Shown one piece after another: positions 15,612-24,697 of a stretch of DNA of 64,000 nucleotides. A model generated the notes under the pieces. It was not told the origin of the DNA, did no database searches, and was given only the letters and a program-made list of their open reading frames with translations. Source of the DNA: Lachnospiraceae bacterium (GTDB lineage: Bacteria; Bacillota; Clostridia; Lachnospirales; Lachnospiraceae). The stretch's first letter is position 1; each line of letters begins with the position of its first letter. The position numbers and the translations under genes are program-made. The DNA lies in the NCBI GenBank assembly GCA_017634455.1, contig JAGBNK010000008.1, positions 62,001 to 126,000 of the forward strand, written 5' to 3'.

Positions 15612-17282
15612 TTATCTCTTCAAATTAGTCAATTCTTCAAGCATTGTATCAGATACTGTAATAATTCTAGAGTTAGCCTGGAAACCTCTCTGAGTTGTAA
15701 TCATATCTGTAAATTCCTGTGACAAATCAACATTTGACATTTCCAACTGTCCTGTTGACATGCTACCACCATCTGCATTTACAGCAACACCGATTCCATC
15801 GAAATCACCAGAGTTCAATGTTGTCTTAAAGCAACTGTTTCCTAAACTTTCAAGACCTGATGCATTGGAGAACTGGGCAACAGCAATCTGTCCAAGTAAT
15901 ACTGTATTACCATTGTCATAAGAACCAAAAATCTTTCCAGCTCCATCAACAGACACACTTGTAAGAGTACCAAGTTTCTTACCAATACCCTTGACACCAT
16001 TAATATCACCCTTCTCAACATTAACAGTTGAACTTCCGCCATTATCATAGTTAAGAAGCTTTGTGAAATCAACAGTTACATTTTCAAAATTACCTAAATC
16101 ATTCAAATTAGAAAGATTAAGAGAAACCTTACCATTATCAGCAGCTGAATTAATAAAGCTAAATGTACCATCTGCTGTATTGAATTTCAAATTATAATTA
16201 GTTGTATCATATGTATATTCCATTTGTCCTGCAGCAGACAATGCCAATGTTCCAGGTTCAAGATTAGTTGTATCAATAGAGAATAATGTAGCTAAATCAA
16301 CCTGTCTTGTATCTGTAGGATCTGTAGAATTTACAAATGTAAATGAAGTCTGTGAACCAGCTGTTTCTGGAACAGCAATACTTGCTGGAACACTTGAAGC
16401 ATCAAGTCTATAAGTATTTCCACCAGATGTGAAATAAATATTTCCACTCTCAACTGAGAAGTTCTTAGTTGGATTATATTTTCTGGTAGCTGTTGTATCA
16501 TTACCGAAGATTTCGCTTAATGCTCCACCATTAGCCTTGTATGTAGCCAAGATATCCTGGTTCTGATCATTATAAATATTTGAAAGTTCTACTGTGTACT
16601 GTCCCTGCTCTGTATCTGTAGCCTTGATAGAGAATCTAGCTGTATAAGCATATCCTAAGCTATCAAAGAAAGACAGATTTCTGTAGTATCCTTCCTCACT
16701 TGTTACATTCTTCTCGTTCTTGTCAATTACACCTGAGAATGTAGCTTCTGTTGTAGCTTCTGGAGCACTTGTTAAGTTCTTAGCCTGCATAATTCTAAGA
16801 GGAGATACAGTATCCTGACGAATTGTAATTCCGGCATCCTCTGTCTCTTCTGCCTGCCATCCCATTACCATATATCCTGTTGAAGTCATAGCAAGGTTAC
16901 CATTACCATCAAGATAGAAAGAACCAGCTCTTGTGAACAAATTCTCTGAACCATTATTTACAATGAAGAAATTGGTAGAATTTGAATCTGTAAGCTTAAT
17001 ATCAAAAGCCTGTCCTGTAGACTGTGCAGCACCAGCTGATGTGATGCTAATCTTGGTAGATGCAGTTGTAACACCAAGACCTATCTGCTTGGCATTCTTT
17101 CCACCTGTAGTTTCAGTAGCTCCTGAAGCTCCAGATGTTGTCTGATACATAATATCAGAGAAAGTAACTGCAGATGATTTAAATCCGATTGTGTTAACAT
17201 TGGCGATGTTATTACCAATAACATCCATCTTTGTCTGATGTGTCTTAAGACCTGCCACACCAGAGTAAAGTGATCTCATCAT
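15612..17282 (-). CDS. flgE: FlgE, flagellar hook protein
   Basis: FlgE (556 residues) has the rod/hook N-terminal motif MMRSLYSGVAGLKTHQTKMD with NNIANVNTIGFKSS, and a C-terminus with MSNVDLSQEFTDMITTQRGFQANS, both forming the coiled-coil core of axial proteins. The long, Thr/Ser/Asn-rich middle forms the exposed hook domains and is longer than in enterobacterial FlgE. It is exported by the flagellar type III system and needs FlgD as cap. It follows the TIGR02530 gene after a structured 83-bp leader and ends the promoter-proximal half of the operon. Confidence 0.96.
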   Translation of the reverse strand: MMRSLYSGVAGLKTHQTKMDVIGNNIANVNTIGFKSSAVTFSDIMYQTTSGASGATETTGGKNAKQIGLGVTTASTKISITSAGAAQSTGQAFDIKLTDSNSTNFFIVNNGSENLFTRAGSFYLDGNGNLAMTSTGYMVMGWQAEETEDAGITIRQDTVSPLRIMQAKNLTSAPEATTEATFSGVIDKNEKNVTSEEGYYRNLSFFDSLGYAYTARFSIKATDTEQGQYTVELSNIYNDQNQDILATYKANGGALSEIFGNDTTATRKYNPTKNFSVESGNIYFTSGGNTYRLDASSVPASIAVPETAGSQTSFTFVNSTDPTDTRQVDLATLFSIDTTNLEPGTLALSAAGQMEYTYDTTNYNLKFNTADGTFSFINSAADNGKVSLNLSNLNDLGNFENVTVDFTKLLNYDNGGSSTVNVEKGDINGVKGIGKKLGTLTSVSVDGAGKIFGSYDNGNTVLLGQIAVAQFSNASGLESLGNSCFKTTLNSGDFDGIGVAVNADGGSMSTGQLEMSNVDLSQEFTDMITTQRGFQANSRIITVSDTMLEELTNLKR

Positions 17283-17320
17283 AATTAAATGACCTCCTAA
17301 TTTGCATTTTGCTGTAGGTT

Positions 17321-17370
17321 GTCGCTTCTGTCAGTCGGCGACTTTAGCTTCCTTAAAAGGTCCAGCTAAA
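17321..17370 (-). promoter_or_regulatory. Two hairpins in the leader between the TIGR02530 gene and flgE
   Basis: On the minus strand TTTAGCT/AGCTAAA (17364-17370 with 17343-17349) encloses CCTTTTAAGG, and GTCGC/GCGAC (17338-17342 with 17321-17325) follows directly. The first begins at the upstream stop codon. No U-run follows, so it does not read as a terminator. It may stabilise or process the mRNA or tune flgE translation. I could not match it to a known riboswitch. Confidence 0.35.
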
Positions 17371-17773
17371 TAATTACAGCACCATCAATATTTGTAAATA
17401 CATTTTCTGTGGTATCTGCCTGATCCATGGCTGTTACCACTGTCTGATTCGGCACATTTACAATAAATGCAAGCGAATCAACGATTACTAGTGATTCCTT
17501 AATACCTTTCTCGCTAGCTTTGGCTACTCCATCTCTCAACCTTTGGTTTTGATCATCTGAAAGAGATATATCTCTGTCGTCCAATCTCTGAGACGCGTGC
17601 TTTGAAAATTTCAAATCAACTTGTCCAGGTTTTGCAACATCGATTCTCTGTTTCAAGATATCTTGAAAAGATAGCCCGTCACTTGTTGTCTCAATTTTCT
17701 TTCCAGGTTGATTGTTGAGATACTGACCAGCAACTTGTTCAATTGAGGTAAAGGAATTTGTTATTTTATCCAT
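17366..17773 (-). CDS. TIGR02530-type flagellar operon protein
   Basis: This 135-residue protein has the family core LKFSKHASQRLDDRDISLS and SLVIVDSLAFIVNVPNQTVVTAMD. The family is nearly always found between flgD and flgE in Firmicutes and related phyla and is thought to help hook assembly; the biochemistry is not well defined. It has no signal or membrane segment. Its position between flgD and flgE supports the call. Confidence 0.88.
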   Translation of the reverse strand: MDKITNSFTSIEQVAGQYLNNQPGKKIETTSDGLSFQDILKQRIDVAKPGQVDLKFSKHASQRLDDRDISLSDDQNQRLRDGVAKASEKGIKESLVIVDSLAFIVNVPNQTVVTAMDQADTTENVFTNIDGAVII

Positions 17774-17819
17774 AATTTCAACTCCTTACATCCCTGTAAC
17801 AACTACCTTGCATCAACTC

Positions 17820-18566
17820 CTATGCTTGAGATGCTTCGCTTGTATCAGTTCCACTATTATCATTATCGGCATTTTCTGTAGATTCTGTAGATGTATCTCC
17901 TGCATTTCCCTGAATTTTCTTAATTTCTTCAAGTCTTGCTTCCAATGCCTGTAGTTTCTTATAAGCATCCTCATTAACGAATTGCTTCTGATAAGCAGTC
18001 ATTCCATCAACCAAAGTCCTTGCTGCAACTATGCCTTTCTCATCGTCAGCTGTAAGATTTGATACATTTGGCAATTTGTTTACCATTGCAAAAAATGCAT
18101 CTGTAACAGTAATAGCTTCGAAGTAAGTATCATCTGCAATACTCTGCAAATCATCAATACTGTAAAGCTTATCTCCGATGGACAATTTCATATTGCCTTC
18201 ATCATCTTTCATTACATAATCAACTCTACCTGTCACATAATTACCTTCACCTGATTCAGAATTAACAAGCATAATAACATTCTTGCCAACAAGAGAATTA
18301 GCTTCAAGTGTCTTCATCTGATCCTGAACAGCCTGTACTGCCTCAATCTGTGAAAATGATGCCAACTCTGATACATATTCAGTATTACTTGTAGGCTCCA
18401 ATGGATCCTGGTACTGCATTTCTGCAACCAAAAGTTGAAGGAACATCTCTTTGTCATATGCATCCTGCTTTTTGTCAGTCTTTTTATTCTTGTCATCTGT
18501 GGAAGCTGCTGCTTCTGTTCCGTAAGATGTAATCTTACCATTTTCTACAGTTGCTTGTATTGGCAT
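17820..18566 (-). CDS. flgD: FlgD, hook-capping protein
   Basis: The 248-residue protein carries the FlgD N-terminal domain, with MFLQLLVAEMQYQDPLEPTSNTEYVSELASFSQIEA split over residues 40-75. A small central domain follows (GEGNYVTGRVDYVMKDDEG, GDKLYSIDDLQ). The C-terminal 90 residues are charged and partly coiled, ending in a Ser/Thr/Asn-rich tail. FlgD caps the growing hook so that FlgE can polymerise. It lies between fliK and the TIGR02530 gene. Confidence 0.93.
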   Translation of the reverse strand: MPIQATVENGKITSYGTEAAASTDDKNKKTDKKQDAYDKEMFLQLLVAEMQYQDPLEPTSNTEYVSELASFSQIEAVQAVQDQMKTLEANSLVGKNVIMLVNSESGEGNYVTGRVDYVMKDDEGNMKLSIGDKLYSIDDLQSIADDTYFEAITVTDAFFAMVNKLPNVSNLTADDEKGIVAARTLVDGMTAYQKQFVNEDAYKKLQALEARLEEIKKIQGNAGDTSTESTENADNDNSGTDTSEASQA

Positions 18567-18578
18567 ATTGCTCCTCCT

Positions 18579-20114
18579 CTACGCTTCTAAGTTTACTGTG
18601 TTACCATTGTCTCTCATAATCTGCGCAACCAGCTCTTCCTCTTCAGTCATAAGACCTGATAATTCGTCTAAGTTGTTGAGATTAATATTTCTTGTTCTAG
18701 GTTTGTTATTCTGCTCTTCCTGTTGTCTGTCCTGTTGACCTTCCTCTAAGTTTCTCTCAAATTCATGTGTAGCAACTGAAATTTCAACAGATGTTACCTT
18801 GGTATTAGTATTGTTGAGTTGCTCCTTTAAAGCCACCATCTGACTTTCCAAAGCTTCCTTCACAATCTGATTTTCAGTATATAATTTTGCAGTAACATTT
18901 CCCTGTTTCTCAGATACTTCCATGTAAATCTTTCCAAGACCTTCTGGATTCAAAATCATCTCCATTGTCTTGGTCTCAGAGGTAATTGTTGTTCTAACCT
19001 GAGTTACAATCTGGTCAATCATTTCTCTCACATATACTCTCTGTCCATCTGGCAATGTAACCTGTGCACTTTCAGGTTCATATACCACATTACTTTGAAT
19101 ATCCTGTGATACTGCTGGATTAAATTCTCTTTCTGTATGAGTCATCTCTCTCTGAGAATTATTTGAATTTGTATTACTTCCCTGCTGACGATTTTCTAAT
19201 ACATCAACGGTTTCTGTAGCTGTATCCTTAATAACCGTCTCCACATTGGTTTCAATTTCAGGTTGATCATCCTCAGTTTTTGAATTAGTCTCAACTACAG
19301 TTGTATATTCTGGCTTGGCTGAAATTTCAACCTCCTCCAGCATTTCAGGTTCTAAATCTCCCTGAATCTCTTCTCCTGTAGCTACATTAATAGCAATTTT
19401 AATATCACTATTATCTGTCTGAGAATTTGAAAGAGTAATAACATCCTCCTGTGGAGTCACCTCCAACTCATTTACCAATTCAGAATTTATATCCTGCATT
19501 TGTAAATTGTTTTCTGCATTGTCTACAACATTATCTACAACATCTGTAATAACATTTACCGGCAAATCAACTGTCTTGACCATATCCTGTGTGAAATCCT
19601 TCAACTGATTCAATACATTATTGAAATCTTCATTCACAACCAGGCTGATAGAATCCTCTGTTCCAGTTAATTCTGTAACTAAATTCGCCAGATTATTAAC
19701 ATCTGTCAAATCAAGGAATGTAAGTCCAAGCTCTTCCATTGCTCTCTCAATATCTTCCTCAGATACTTCAAGTTCTTCTTCCAGAAGGCCTTTAACATTT
19801 TCCTCGAACTGATCAACAGCCTCAGTCACTTCCTCAACCTTGCTATCATCTATCACAACAGTCTGACCGCTTTCACCCTTGGCAATATCACTTTGGCTAT
19901 TTTCCACCTTTACTGATGTTGCTTGAGACTGAATCTGTGTCATCTTGTTTGATGAAGCCTGTGTATTGTATGAAATGCTATTCACACTTTTGTTCATGCT
20001 TTGATTCATCAAATTCAAGAAATTATTTCCAGAATCAATCTTCTCAGACTTTGCAGATGATTGAACTATTGGTCCAACCTGTATCGGTAAACTCGATACA
20101 TTTGCACTAGTCAT
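18579..20114 (-). CDS. fliK: FliK, hook-length control protein
   Basis: The protein has 511 residues. Most of it is low-complexity, acidic and Asn/Thr/Gln-rich, as expected for the molecular ruler. The conserved C-terminal FliK domain is around residues 375-450 (MEMILNPEGLGKIYMEVSEK and ALKEQLNNTNTKVTSVEIS). FliK is secreted during hook growth and triggers the FlhB switch. The ATG at 20114 has a clear AGGAGG. It lies directly before flgD. Confidence 0.93.
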   Translation of the reverse strand: MTSANVSSLPIQVGPIVQSSAKSEKIDSGNNFLNLMNQSMNKSVNSISYNTQASSNKMTQIQSQATSVKVENSQSDIAKGESGQTVVIDDSKVEEVTEAVDQFEENVKGLLEEELEVSEEDIERAMEELGLTFLDLTDVNNLANLVTELTGTEDSISLVVNEDFNNVLNQLKDFTQDMVKTVDLPVNVITDVVDNVVDNAENNLQMQDINSELVNELEVTPQEDVITLSNSQTDNSDIKIAINVATGEEIQGDLEPEMLEEVEISAKPEYTTVVETNSKTEDDQPEIETNVETVIKDTATETVDVLENRQQGSNTNSNNSQREMTHTEREFNPAVSQDIQSNVVYEPESAQVTLPDGQRVYVREMIDQIVTQVRTTITSETKTMEMILNPEGLGKIYMEVSEKQGNVTAKLYTENQIVKEALESQMVALKEQLNNTNTKVTSVEISVATHEFERNLEEGQQDRQQEEQNNKPRTRNINLNNLDELSGLMTEEEELVAQIMRDNGNTVNLEA

Positions 20115-20176
20115 AGCATCTTCCTCCTTTCTTATGCAATTATCAATGTGCTCTTCCCTTTCTGGGAATATATATC

Positions 20177-20995
20177 CTAAGGTTCCATAAGTTCAGTAAT
20201 TCGTGCTGCGAAGTTCTGATCCATGGCACCAAGAATATCAGCTCTTGCCTGGGTATCCATTGCCCACAAAATTTTACCAACAAGTCTAGGATTAGCTGTC
20301 ATTGTGTCAAATATTGCTGCCGCTGCATCCGGTTCCATGTTGGCATAAGTATTTGCATAATCTTCTATGTCTTTAGTTGTTTGTTGTTGTTGAAGCACCT
20401 GTTTGTATAATGCTGCAGCATTTTCCGCATCAATACTCTCATAGTACTCCTTATATGCATTTATATCGGGTGCTTTCTCCGAAAAAACAACCTCTTGATA
20501 AAACTTTTCTTTTTCTTCATTAAAGGCAGCTTCTTTTTCTTTATATACCTGCAGCTCTGCAGCCTGAGCCTCCAGTTCAGCAATATGAGCCTGGTTGGTC
20601 TCAGTGGCAGTATTGGCATCTGCCAATTGTTGTTCCAGCTCTTTTATCCGATTCACAGCTTCATCCATGGTAGCAAACTGATAAGCGGAATCTTCCTCGG
20701 CATACTCCTGTGTAGATGGCAAAATCTTGTTAACCACAGGAACATCCTTTAATACCGGATATAATACAGTAGAGCCAAATCCACCTACATCCATCTTAAT
20801 AAGCAAGCCCAAAATCAACAGCCATATAGCCACAATAATTATGGCAACACCTACAATAAGGAGTTTACCAACGACAGTTTCCTCCTCCTCTTCACCATTT
20901 TCCTCAGCTGCTTTCTTCTTCTCTTCTTTTTCCCTTTTCTTCGCTTCCTTGGCAGCAGCCTTTGCTGCCTTCTTGTCCTCTTTTTCTTCAGCCAT
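20177..20995 (-). CDS. MotE/YlxF-like flagellar protein with MgtE-N-like domain
   Basis: The 272-residue protein starts with a highly charged Lys/Glu/Ala stretch (about 1-40), then one membrane helix (LLIVGVAIIIVAIWLLILGLL). A coiled coil (about 110-165) leads to a C-terminal helical domain with the MgtE-N-like repeats MEPDAAAAIFDTM and RADILGAMDQNFAARITELM. Proteins of this kind (YlxF, MotE) sit between fliJ and fliK in many Firmicutes and may support the motor or export apparatus. The exact role is uncertain. Confidence 0.85.
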   Translation of the reverse strand: MAEEKEDKKAAKAAAKEAKKREKEEKKKAAEENGEEEEETVVGKLLIVGVAIIIVAIWLLILGLLIKMDVGGFGSTVLYPVLKDVPVVNKILPSTQEYAEEDSAYQFATMDEAVNRIKELEQQLADANTATETNQAHIAELEAQAAELQVYKEKEAAFNEEKEKFYQEVVFSEKAPDINAYKEYYESIDAENAAALYKQVLQQQQTTKDIEDYANTYANMEPDAAAAIFDTMTANPRLVGKILWAMDTQARADILGAMDQNFAARITELMEP

Positions 20996-21001
20996 AATAT
21001 C

Positions 21002-21466
21002 TTACTCCGAATCTGAATCTTCTTGTTTATTATTATGATAAGTGTAACTTACCAATTCATCTGTTATCTTGCTCTCCTCAGCCAGAAGCTCCTGCTTGAA
21101 TTCCTCAAAAGCCTTCTCCTTGAGATTCTCCTGAGTTTTGCGCTCTTTCATTGCCTCATTCATTCTGATTCTGGCATTTTCCACATTTCTCTGAGCAGTA
21201 TGTACTGCAATCATCTGATCTCGCACCATACTCTTCATGGAATCTATTGACTTCTTGCAATTATTAATATCCCGGATGTTTAAATCTCCCGAGGTCAGTT
21301 CCTTTAATCTGGCCTCATAGCCAGCCTGGCGAACCAGCAATTCCTGTAATTTTTCCTGCTCCTCCGCAAGCTTCTGATTAGCAATTCCGAAGGCAATCTT
21401 CTCCTGACTCTCAAGCTTCTCTTTAATCTCGAGAATATTTTGCATTTTATAGATAAATTTCGCCAT
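21002..21466 (-). CDS. fliJ: FliJ, flagellar export chaperone/ATPase stalk
   Basis: FliJ is an all-helical coiled-coil protein; here it has 154 residues from the ATG at 21466, giving the usual start MAKFIYKMQNILEIKEKLE. A GTG at 21475, closer to GAGG and overlapping the fliI stop, could be used instead and would add three residues. FliJ fits in the FliI hexamer like the gamma stalk of F1 ATPase. It lies between fliI and the MotE-like gene. Confidence 0.92.
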   Translation of the reverse strand: MAKFIYKMQNILEIKEKLESQEKIAFGIANQKLAEEQEKLQELLVRQAGYEARLKELTSGDLNIRDINNCKKSIDSMKSMVRDQMIAVHTAQRNVENARIRMNEAMKERKTQENLKEKAFEEFKQELLAEESKITDELVSYTYHNNKQEDSDSE

Positions 21467-21471
21467 AATTA

Positions 21472-22785
21472 TCACTCATCCTCAAAGAGATTATTTAACA
21501 TATCCAAAACATCTTCAAAATCAATTTTCTCATCTGTCTGCTGCAATAGAAATTCATTTACGCTATCAATTTTGGAAATAGCAAAATCTATATTTTTGTT
21601 AGAGCCTGGCTTATAAGCACCAATATTTATCAAATCCTCAGCCTCATTGTAGGTAGCCAGTACATTTTTCAACTGTCCTGCAACACGCTTATGTTCTTTA
21701 GTGGCAATGGCGCTCATAACTCTGGAAATGCTTGCCAGCACATCAATAGCCGGATAATGATTCTTCTGAGCCAGACTTCTGGATAATACAATATGTCCAT
21801 CCAAAATACTTCTGGCTGTATCAGTAATAGGTTCATTGAAATCATCACCATCTACAAGGACAGTATATAATCCTGTAATAGAACCTTTGTCTGAATTTCC
21901 AGCCCTCTCAAGAAGCTTAGGCATCTCAGAATATACACTAGGTGGATATCCTCTTGTTACAGGAGGTTCACCTGCAGCAAGACCAATTTCTCTTTGAGCC
22001 ATAGAGAAACGGGTAAGTGAATCCATCATAAGAAGCACATCTCTACCCTGGTCTCTGAAATATTCTGCAATAGCCGTAGCAGTCTTGGCAGCATTCTTTC
22101 TCATTAAGGCCGGTTTATCAGATGTAGCTACAACTACAACACTTCTTGCCATACCTTCTGGCCCCAAGTCCCTCTCTATAAATTCTCGAACCTCACGACC
22201 ACGCTCTCCAATAAGAGCAATTACATTGATATCTGCCTTGGTATTTCTGGCAAACATACCCATAAGTGTACTCTTACCAACACCTGAACCGGCAAATATT
22301 CCAATACGCTGACCTTTACCAACTGTAATAAGTCCATCCACAGCCTTCACTCCAAGAGGAAGAACCTGTGAAATAATTTCCCTGTCCATAGGATCAGGAG
22401 GCATAGCATCCGCCGGATATGCGCAAGGTAAATCAAGCAATTCATCCACATCTGTAGGTCTGCCGATTCCATCTACAGTATGTCCCAACAAGTCATCACC
22501 TACAGGAATAGATAAAGGTCGTCCTGTATTTTCTACAGTACAACCTATACCAACACCTTCCACTCCCTCAAAAGGAGTCAGAAGGAGACTCTTATCTCGG
22601 AATCCAACAACCTCCGCCATGACGCGTTTATCCTCGTCTGGATCCACTATTATTTCACACAAATCATTCAATTTTGCATCCGGTCCCACAGACTCAATAG
22701 TCAATCCAACCACCTTGCTGACGCGACCTAATCTGTCAAAATATGTATTGTCAACCAGTGACATATACTTGCTTGTATCTACCAA
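21472..22785 (-). CDS. fliI: FliI, flagellum-specific export ATPase
   Basis: FliI (437 residues) is an F1-beta-like ATPase. It has the P-loop GIFAGSGVGKSTLMG at about 164-178, Walker B VLLMMDSLTRF, and the type III ATPase signature PPVTRGYPPSVYSEMPKLLERAG (shown here only in part as GEPPVTRGYPPSVYSE). The start is a TTG at 22785 preceded by GTGGGGC; the next ATG is seven codons in. It unfolds and delivers substrates to the FlhA gate with FliH and FliJ. Confidence 0.96.
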   Translation of the reverse strand: MVDTSKYMSLVDNTYFDRLGRVSKVVGLTIESVGPDAKLNDLCEIIVDPDEDKRVMAEVVGFRDKSLLLTPFEGVEGVGIGCTVENTGRPLSIPVGDDLLGHTVDGIGRPTDVDELLDLPCAYPADAMPPDPMDREIISQVLPLGVKAVDGLITVGKGQRIGIFAGSGVGKSTLMGMFARNTKADINVIALIGERGREVREFIERDLGPEGMARSVVVVATSDKPALMRKNAAKTATAIAEYFRDQGRDVLLMMDSLTRFSMAQREIGLAAGEPPVTRGYPPSVYSEMPKLLERAGNSDKGSITGLYTVLVDGDDFNEPITDTARSILDGHIVLSRSLAQKNHYPAIDVLASISRVMSAIATKEHKRVAGQLKNVLATYNEAEDLINIGAYKPGSNKNIDFAISKIDSVNEFLLQQTDEKIDFEDVLDMLNNLFEDE

Positions 22786-22797
22786 TTATGTGCCCCA

Positions 22798-23691
22798 CTA
22801 ACTCAATGCCTTTATTTCTTTTATAAGATTGCGCATCTCTGTATCCATGCTGCAATCAAATAATCCTCCGTCTGTCTCCACCATACACTGTGAATCATTT
22901 AATAGAGGATCTAATACAATATCAAGTGAAACCTCCTGTCCCACCTTGGTTTGTAATTCATCTTTTTTACTTCGCAAAAATTCCATATTCTGCTCGTTCA
23001 CTCTGATAATAAACGATTTAGAACTATCTACATTGGAAATAACATTGTCCAAAAGATGGAAAATAATATTCTTATCATCGTCGAATTTCGCAAGAAAAAC
23101 CTTTTCAACAACATCACAGACTGCATCTACAAGTTCCTTTTCCATGTTCTTCTCTTTCTCGGCAATGTCATCCATCATAGCCTGACGCTGTCTCTCAATA
23201 TCAGCTTCCATCTCAGTCTGCTTCATGATGCTTTCCTGATATCCTTTGTCATAACCAGCCTGATGTCCCTCAGCTTCAGCATGAGATTTCATGGCATCGG
23301 CCTGGCTTTGTGCAGCATCTAGAATATCCTGAGCCTGGGCATTGGCCTGAGCAATTATCTCCTCAGCTTCTTCTCTTGCCATGGCTACATAGTCCTCATC
23401 AGGCTCCTGATTTTGAATCACATCCTCCTGGAAGAAATCTTCCTCGTCGAAATCCTCTGGCAATTCCGGTTCAATGAGATTGCCATCCTCATCATACTGA
23501 GGTTCCATTTCCTGCAGTTCCCGAAGTTTCTCTTCACGCTTAATGCGAGCCTGTTCCTTGGCCATTTCCATATTATGCTTCTGAGCCTCCTCCTGGATGC
23601 GCTCATCAAGCATATCATTGTAATCCAAAACCTTGGTACCATCATCCTCTTCATGAGGTATAACCTGAATACCATATACAATATTAGACAA
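22798..23691 (-). CDS. fliH: FliH, regulator of the export ATPase
   Basis: This 297-residue protein has an acidic, Glu/Gln-rich N-terminal half (for example NLIEPELPEDFDEEDFFQED), a long coiled coil (about 105-185, with Ala/Gln repeats) and a C-terminal domain with VDAVCDVVEKVF and DPLLNDSQCMVETDGGLFDCS, as in FliH/YscL proteins. It binds FliI and links it to FliM/FliY at the C-ring. It overlaps the fliG stop by eight bases, indicating coupling. Confidence 0.9.
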   Translation of the reverse strand: MSNIVYGIQVIPHEEDDGTKVLDYNDMLDERIQEEAQKHNMEMAKEQARIKREEKLRELQEMEPQYDEDGNLIEPELPEDFDEEDFFQEDVIQNQEPDEDYVAMAREEAEEIIAQANAQAQDILDAAQSQADAMKSHAEAEGHQAGYDKGYQESIMKQTEMEADIERQRQAMMDDIAEKEKNMEKELVDAVCDVVEKVFLAKFDDDKNIIFHLLDNVISNVDSSKSFIIRVNEQNMEFLRSKKDELQTKVGQEVSLDIVLDPLLNDSQCMVETDGGLFDCSMDTEMRNLIKEIKALS

Positions 23692-24694
23692 CTAGCTCGT
23701 CACCTCCACCTCTAGAAATAACGATTTCAGCCTGATCCTCAAGCTTTCTAATAACACCAACAATCTTCTGCTGAGCTTCCTCCACGTCCTTCATACGTAC
23801 AGGTCCCATGAATTCCATATCCTCTCGAATCATAGAAGCAAGACGGCTTGATAAGTTCTTGAATATTGCTGACTGAACCTCCTCATTGGCACCCTTAAGG
23901 GCAACTTCAAGATCATTATTGTCAACATCACGGAGAACTCTCTGAATTGCTCTGTCATCAAGCAACAAGATATCTTCGAATACGAACATCTTCTTGCGGA
24001 TTTCGTCTGCCAATTCTGGCTCTTCGATTTCCAGAGATTCCATAATACGCTTCTCTGTTCCACGGTCTACAGTATTCAAAATATTTACGATAGCATCTAC
24101 ACCACCAGCAATTGTATAATCCTGGTTGATAAGAGATGACAATTTACGCTCAAGTACTCGTTCTACTTCCTTGATAACTTCAGGAGAAGTTCTGTCCATC
24201 AAAGCAATACGCTTAGCAACATCCGCCTGCATCTCAGGATTCAACGCGCTCAAAATCAGAGACGACTGACCAGGTGCCAGATATGACAGAATCATAGCGA
24301 TGGTCTGTGGATGCTCATCCTGAATGAAGTTAAGAACCTGAGAAGGCTCTGTCTTTCTGATAAATTCAAAAGGTCTAACCTGCAATGAAGCAGTAAGCTT
24401 GGTAATAACACTCTGGGCAGCCTCGTCTCCGAGAGCCTTCTCCAAGAGTTCCTTGGCGTAACCAATACCACCTTCTGCAATATATTGCTGAGCAAGACAA
24501 ATCTGATAGAATTCGTCAATAACTGCATCCTTCACAGCTGGAGATACACTTTGGGTATTAGCAATTTCCAATGTTAATTCTTCAATTTCTTCTTCTTTTA
24601 AATGTTTAAATATATCAGCTGATTTCTCAGGTCCCAATGCAATAAGCAATACCGCAGCCTTCTGAACTCCTGATAATTCTTCTATTTCGCTCAT
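23684..24694 (-). CDS. fliG: FliG, flagellar motor switch/torque protein
   Basis: FliG (336 residues) shows the N-terminal domain for FliF binding (LSGVQKAAVLLIALG), the EHPQTIAMILSYL motif (residues about 128-140) of the middle domain, and the C-terminal torque domain with DDRAIQRVLRDVDNNDLEVALKG, whose charged residues contact MotA. It is in the normal place between fliF and fliH. No unusual change was seen. Confidence 0.97.
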   Translation of the reverse strand: MSEIEELSGVQKAAVLLIALGPEKSADIFKHLKEEEIEELTLEIANTQSVSPAVKDAVIDEFYQICLAQQYIAEGGIGYAKELLEKALGDEAAQSVITKLTASLQVRPFEFIRKTEPSQVLNFIQDEHPQTIAMILSYLAPGQSSLILSALNPEMQADVAKRIALMDRTSPEVIKEVERVLERKLSSLINQDYTIAGGVDAIVNILNTVDRGTEKRIMESLEIEEPELADEIRKKMFVFEDILLLDDRAIQRVLRDVDNNDLEVALKGANEEVQSAIFKNLSSRLASMIREDMEFMGPVRMKDVEEAQQKIVGVIRKLEDQAEIVISRGGGDELVV

Positions 24695-24697
24695 TTG

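Noticed and set aside
17283-17365. Possible riboswitch before flgE
   Set aside because: The hairpins do not fit the c-di-GMP, preQ1 or other consensus I can recall; kept only as a structured leader.
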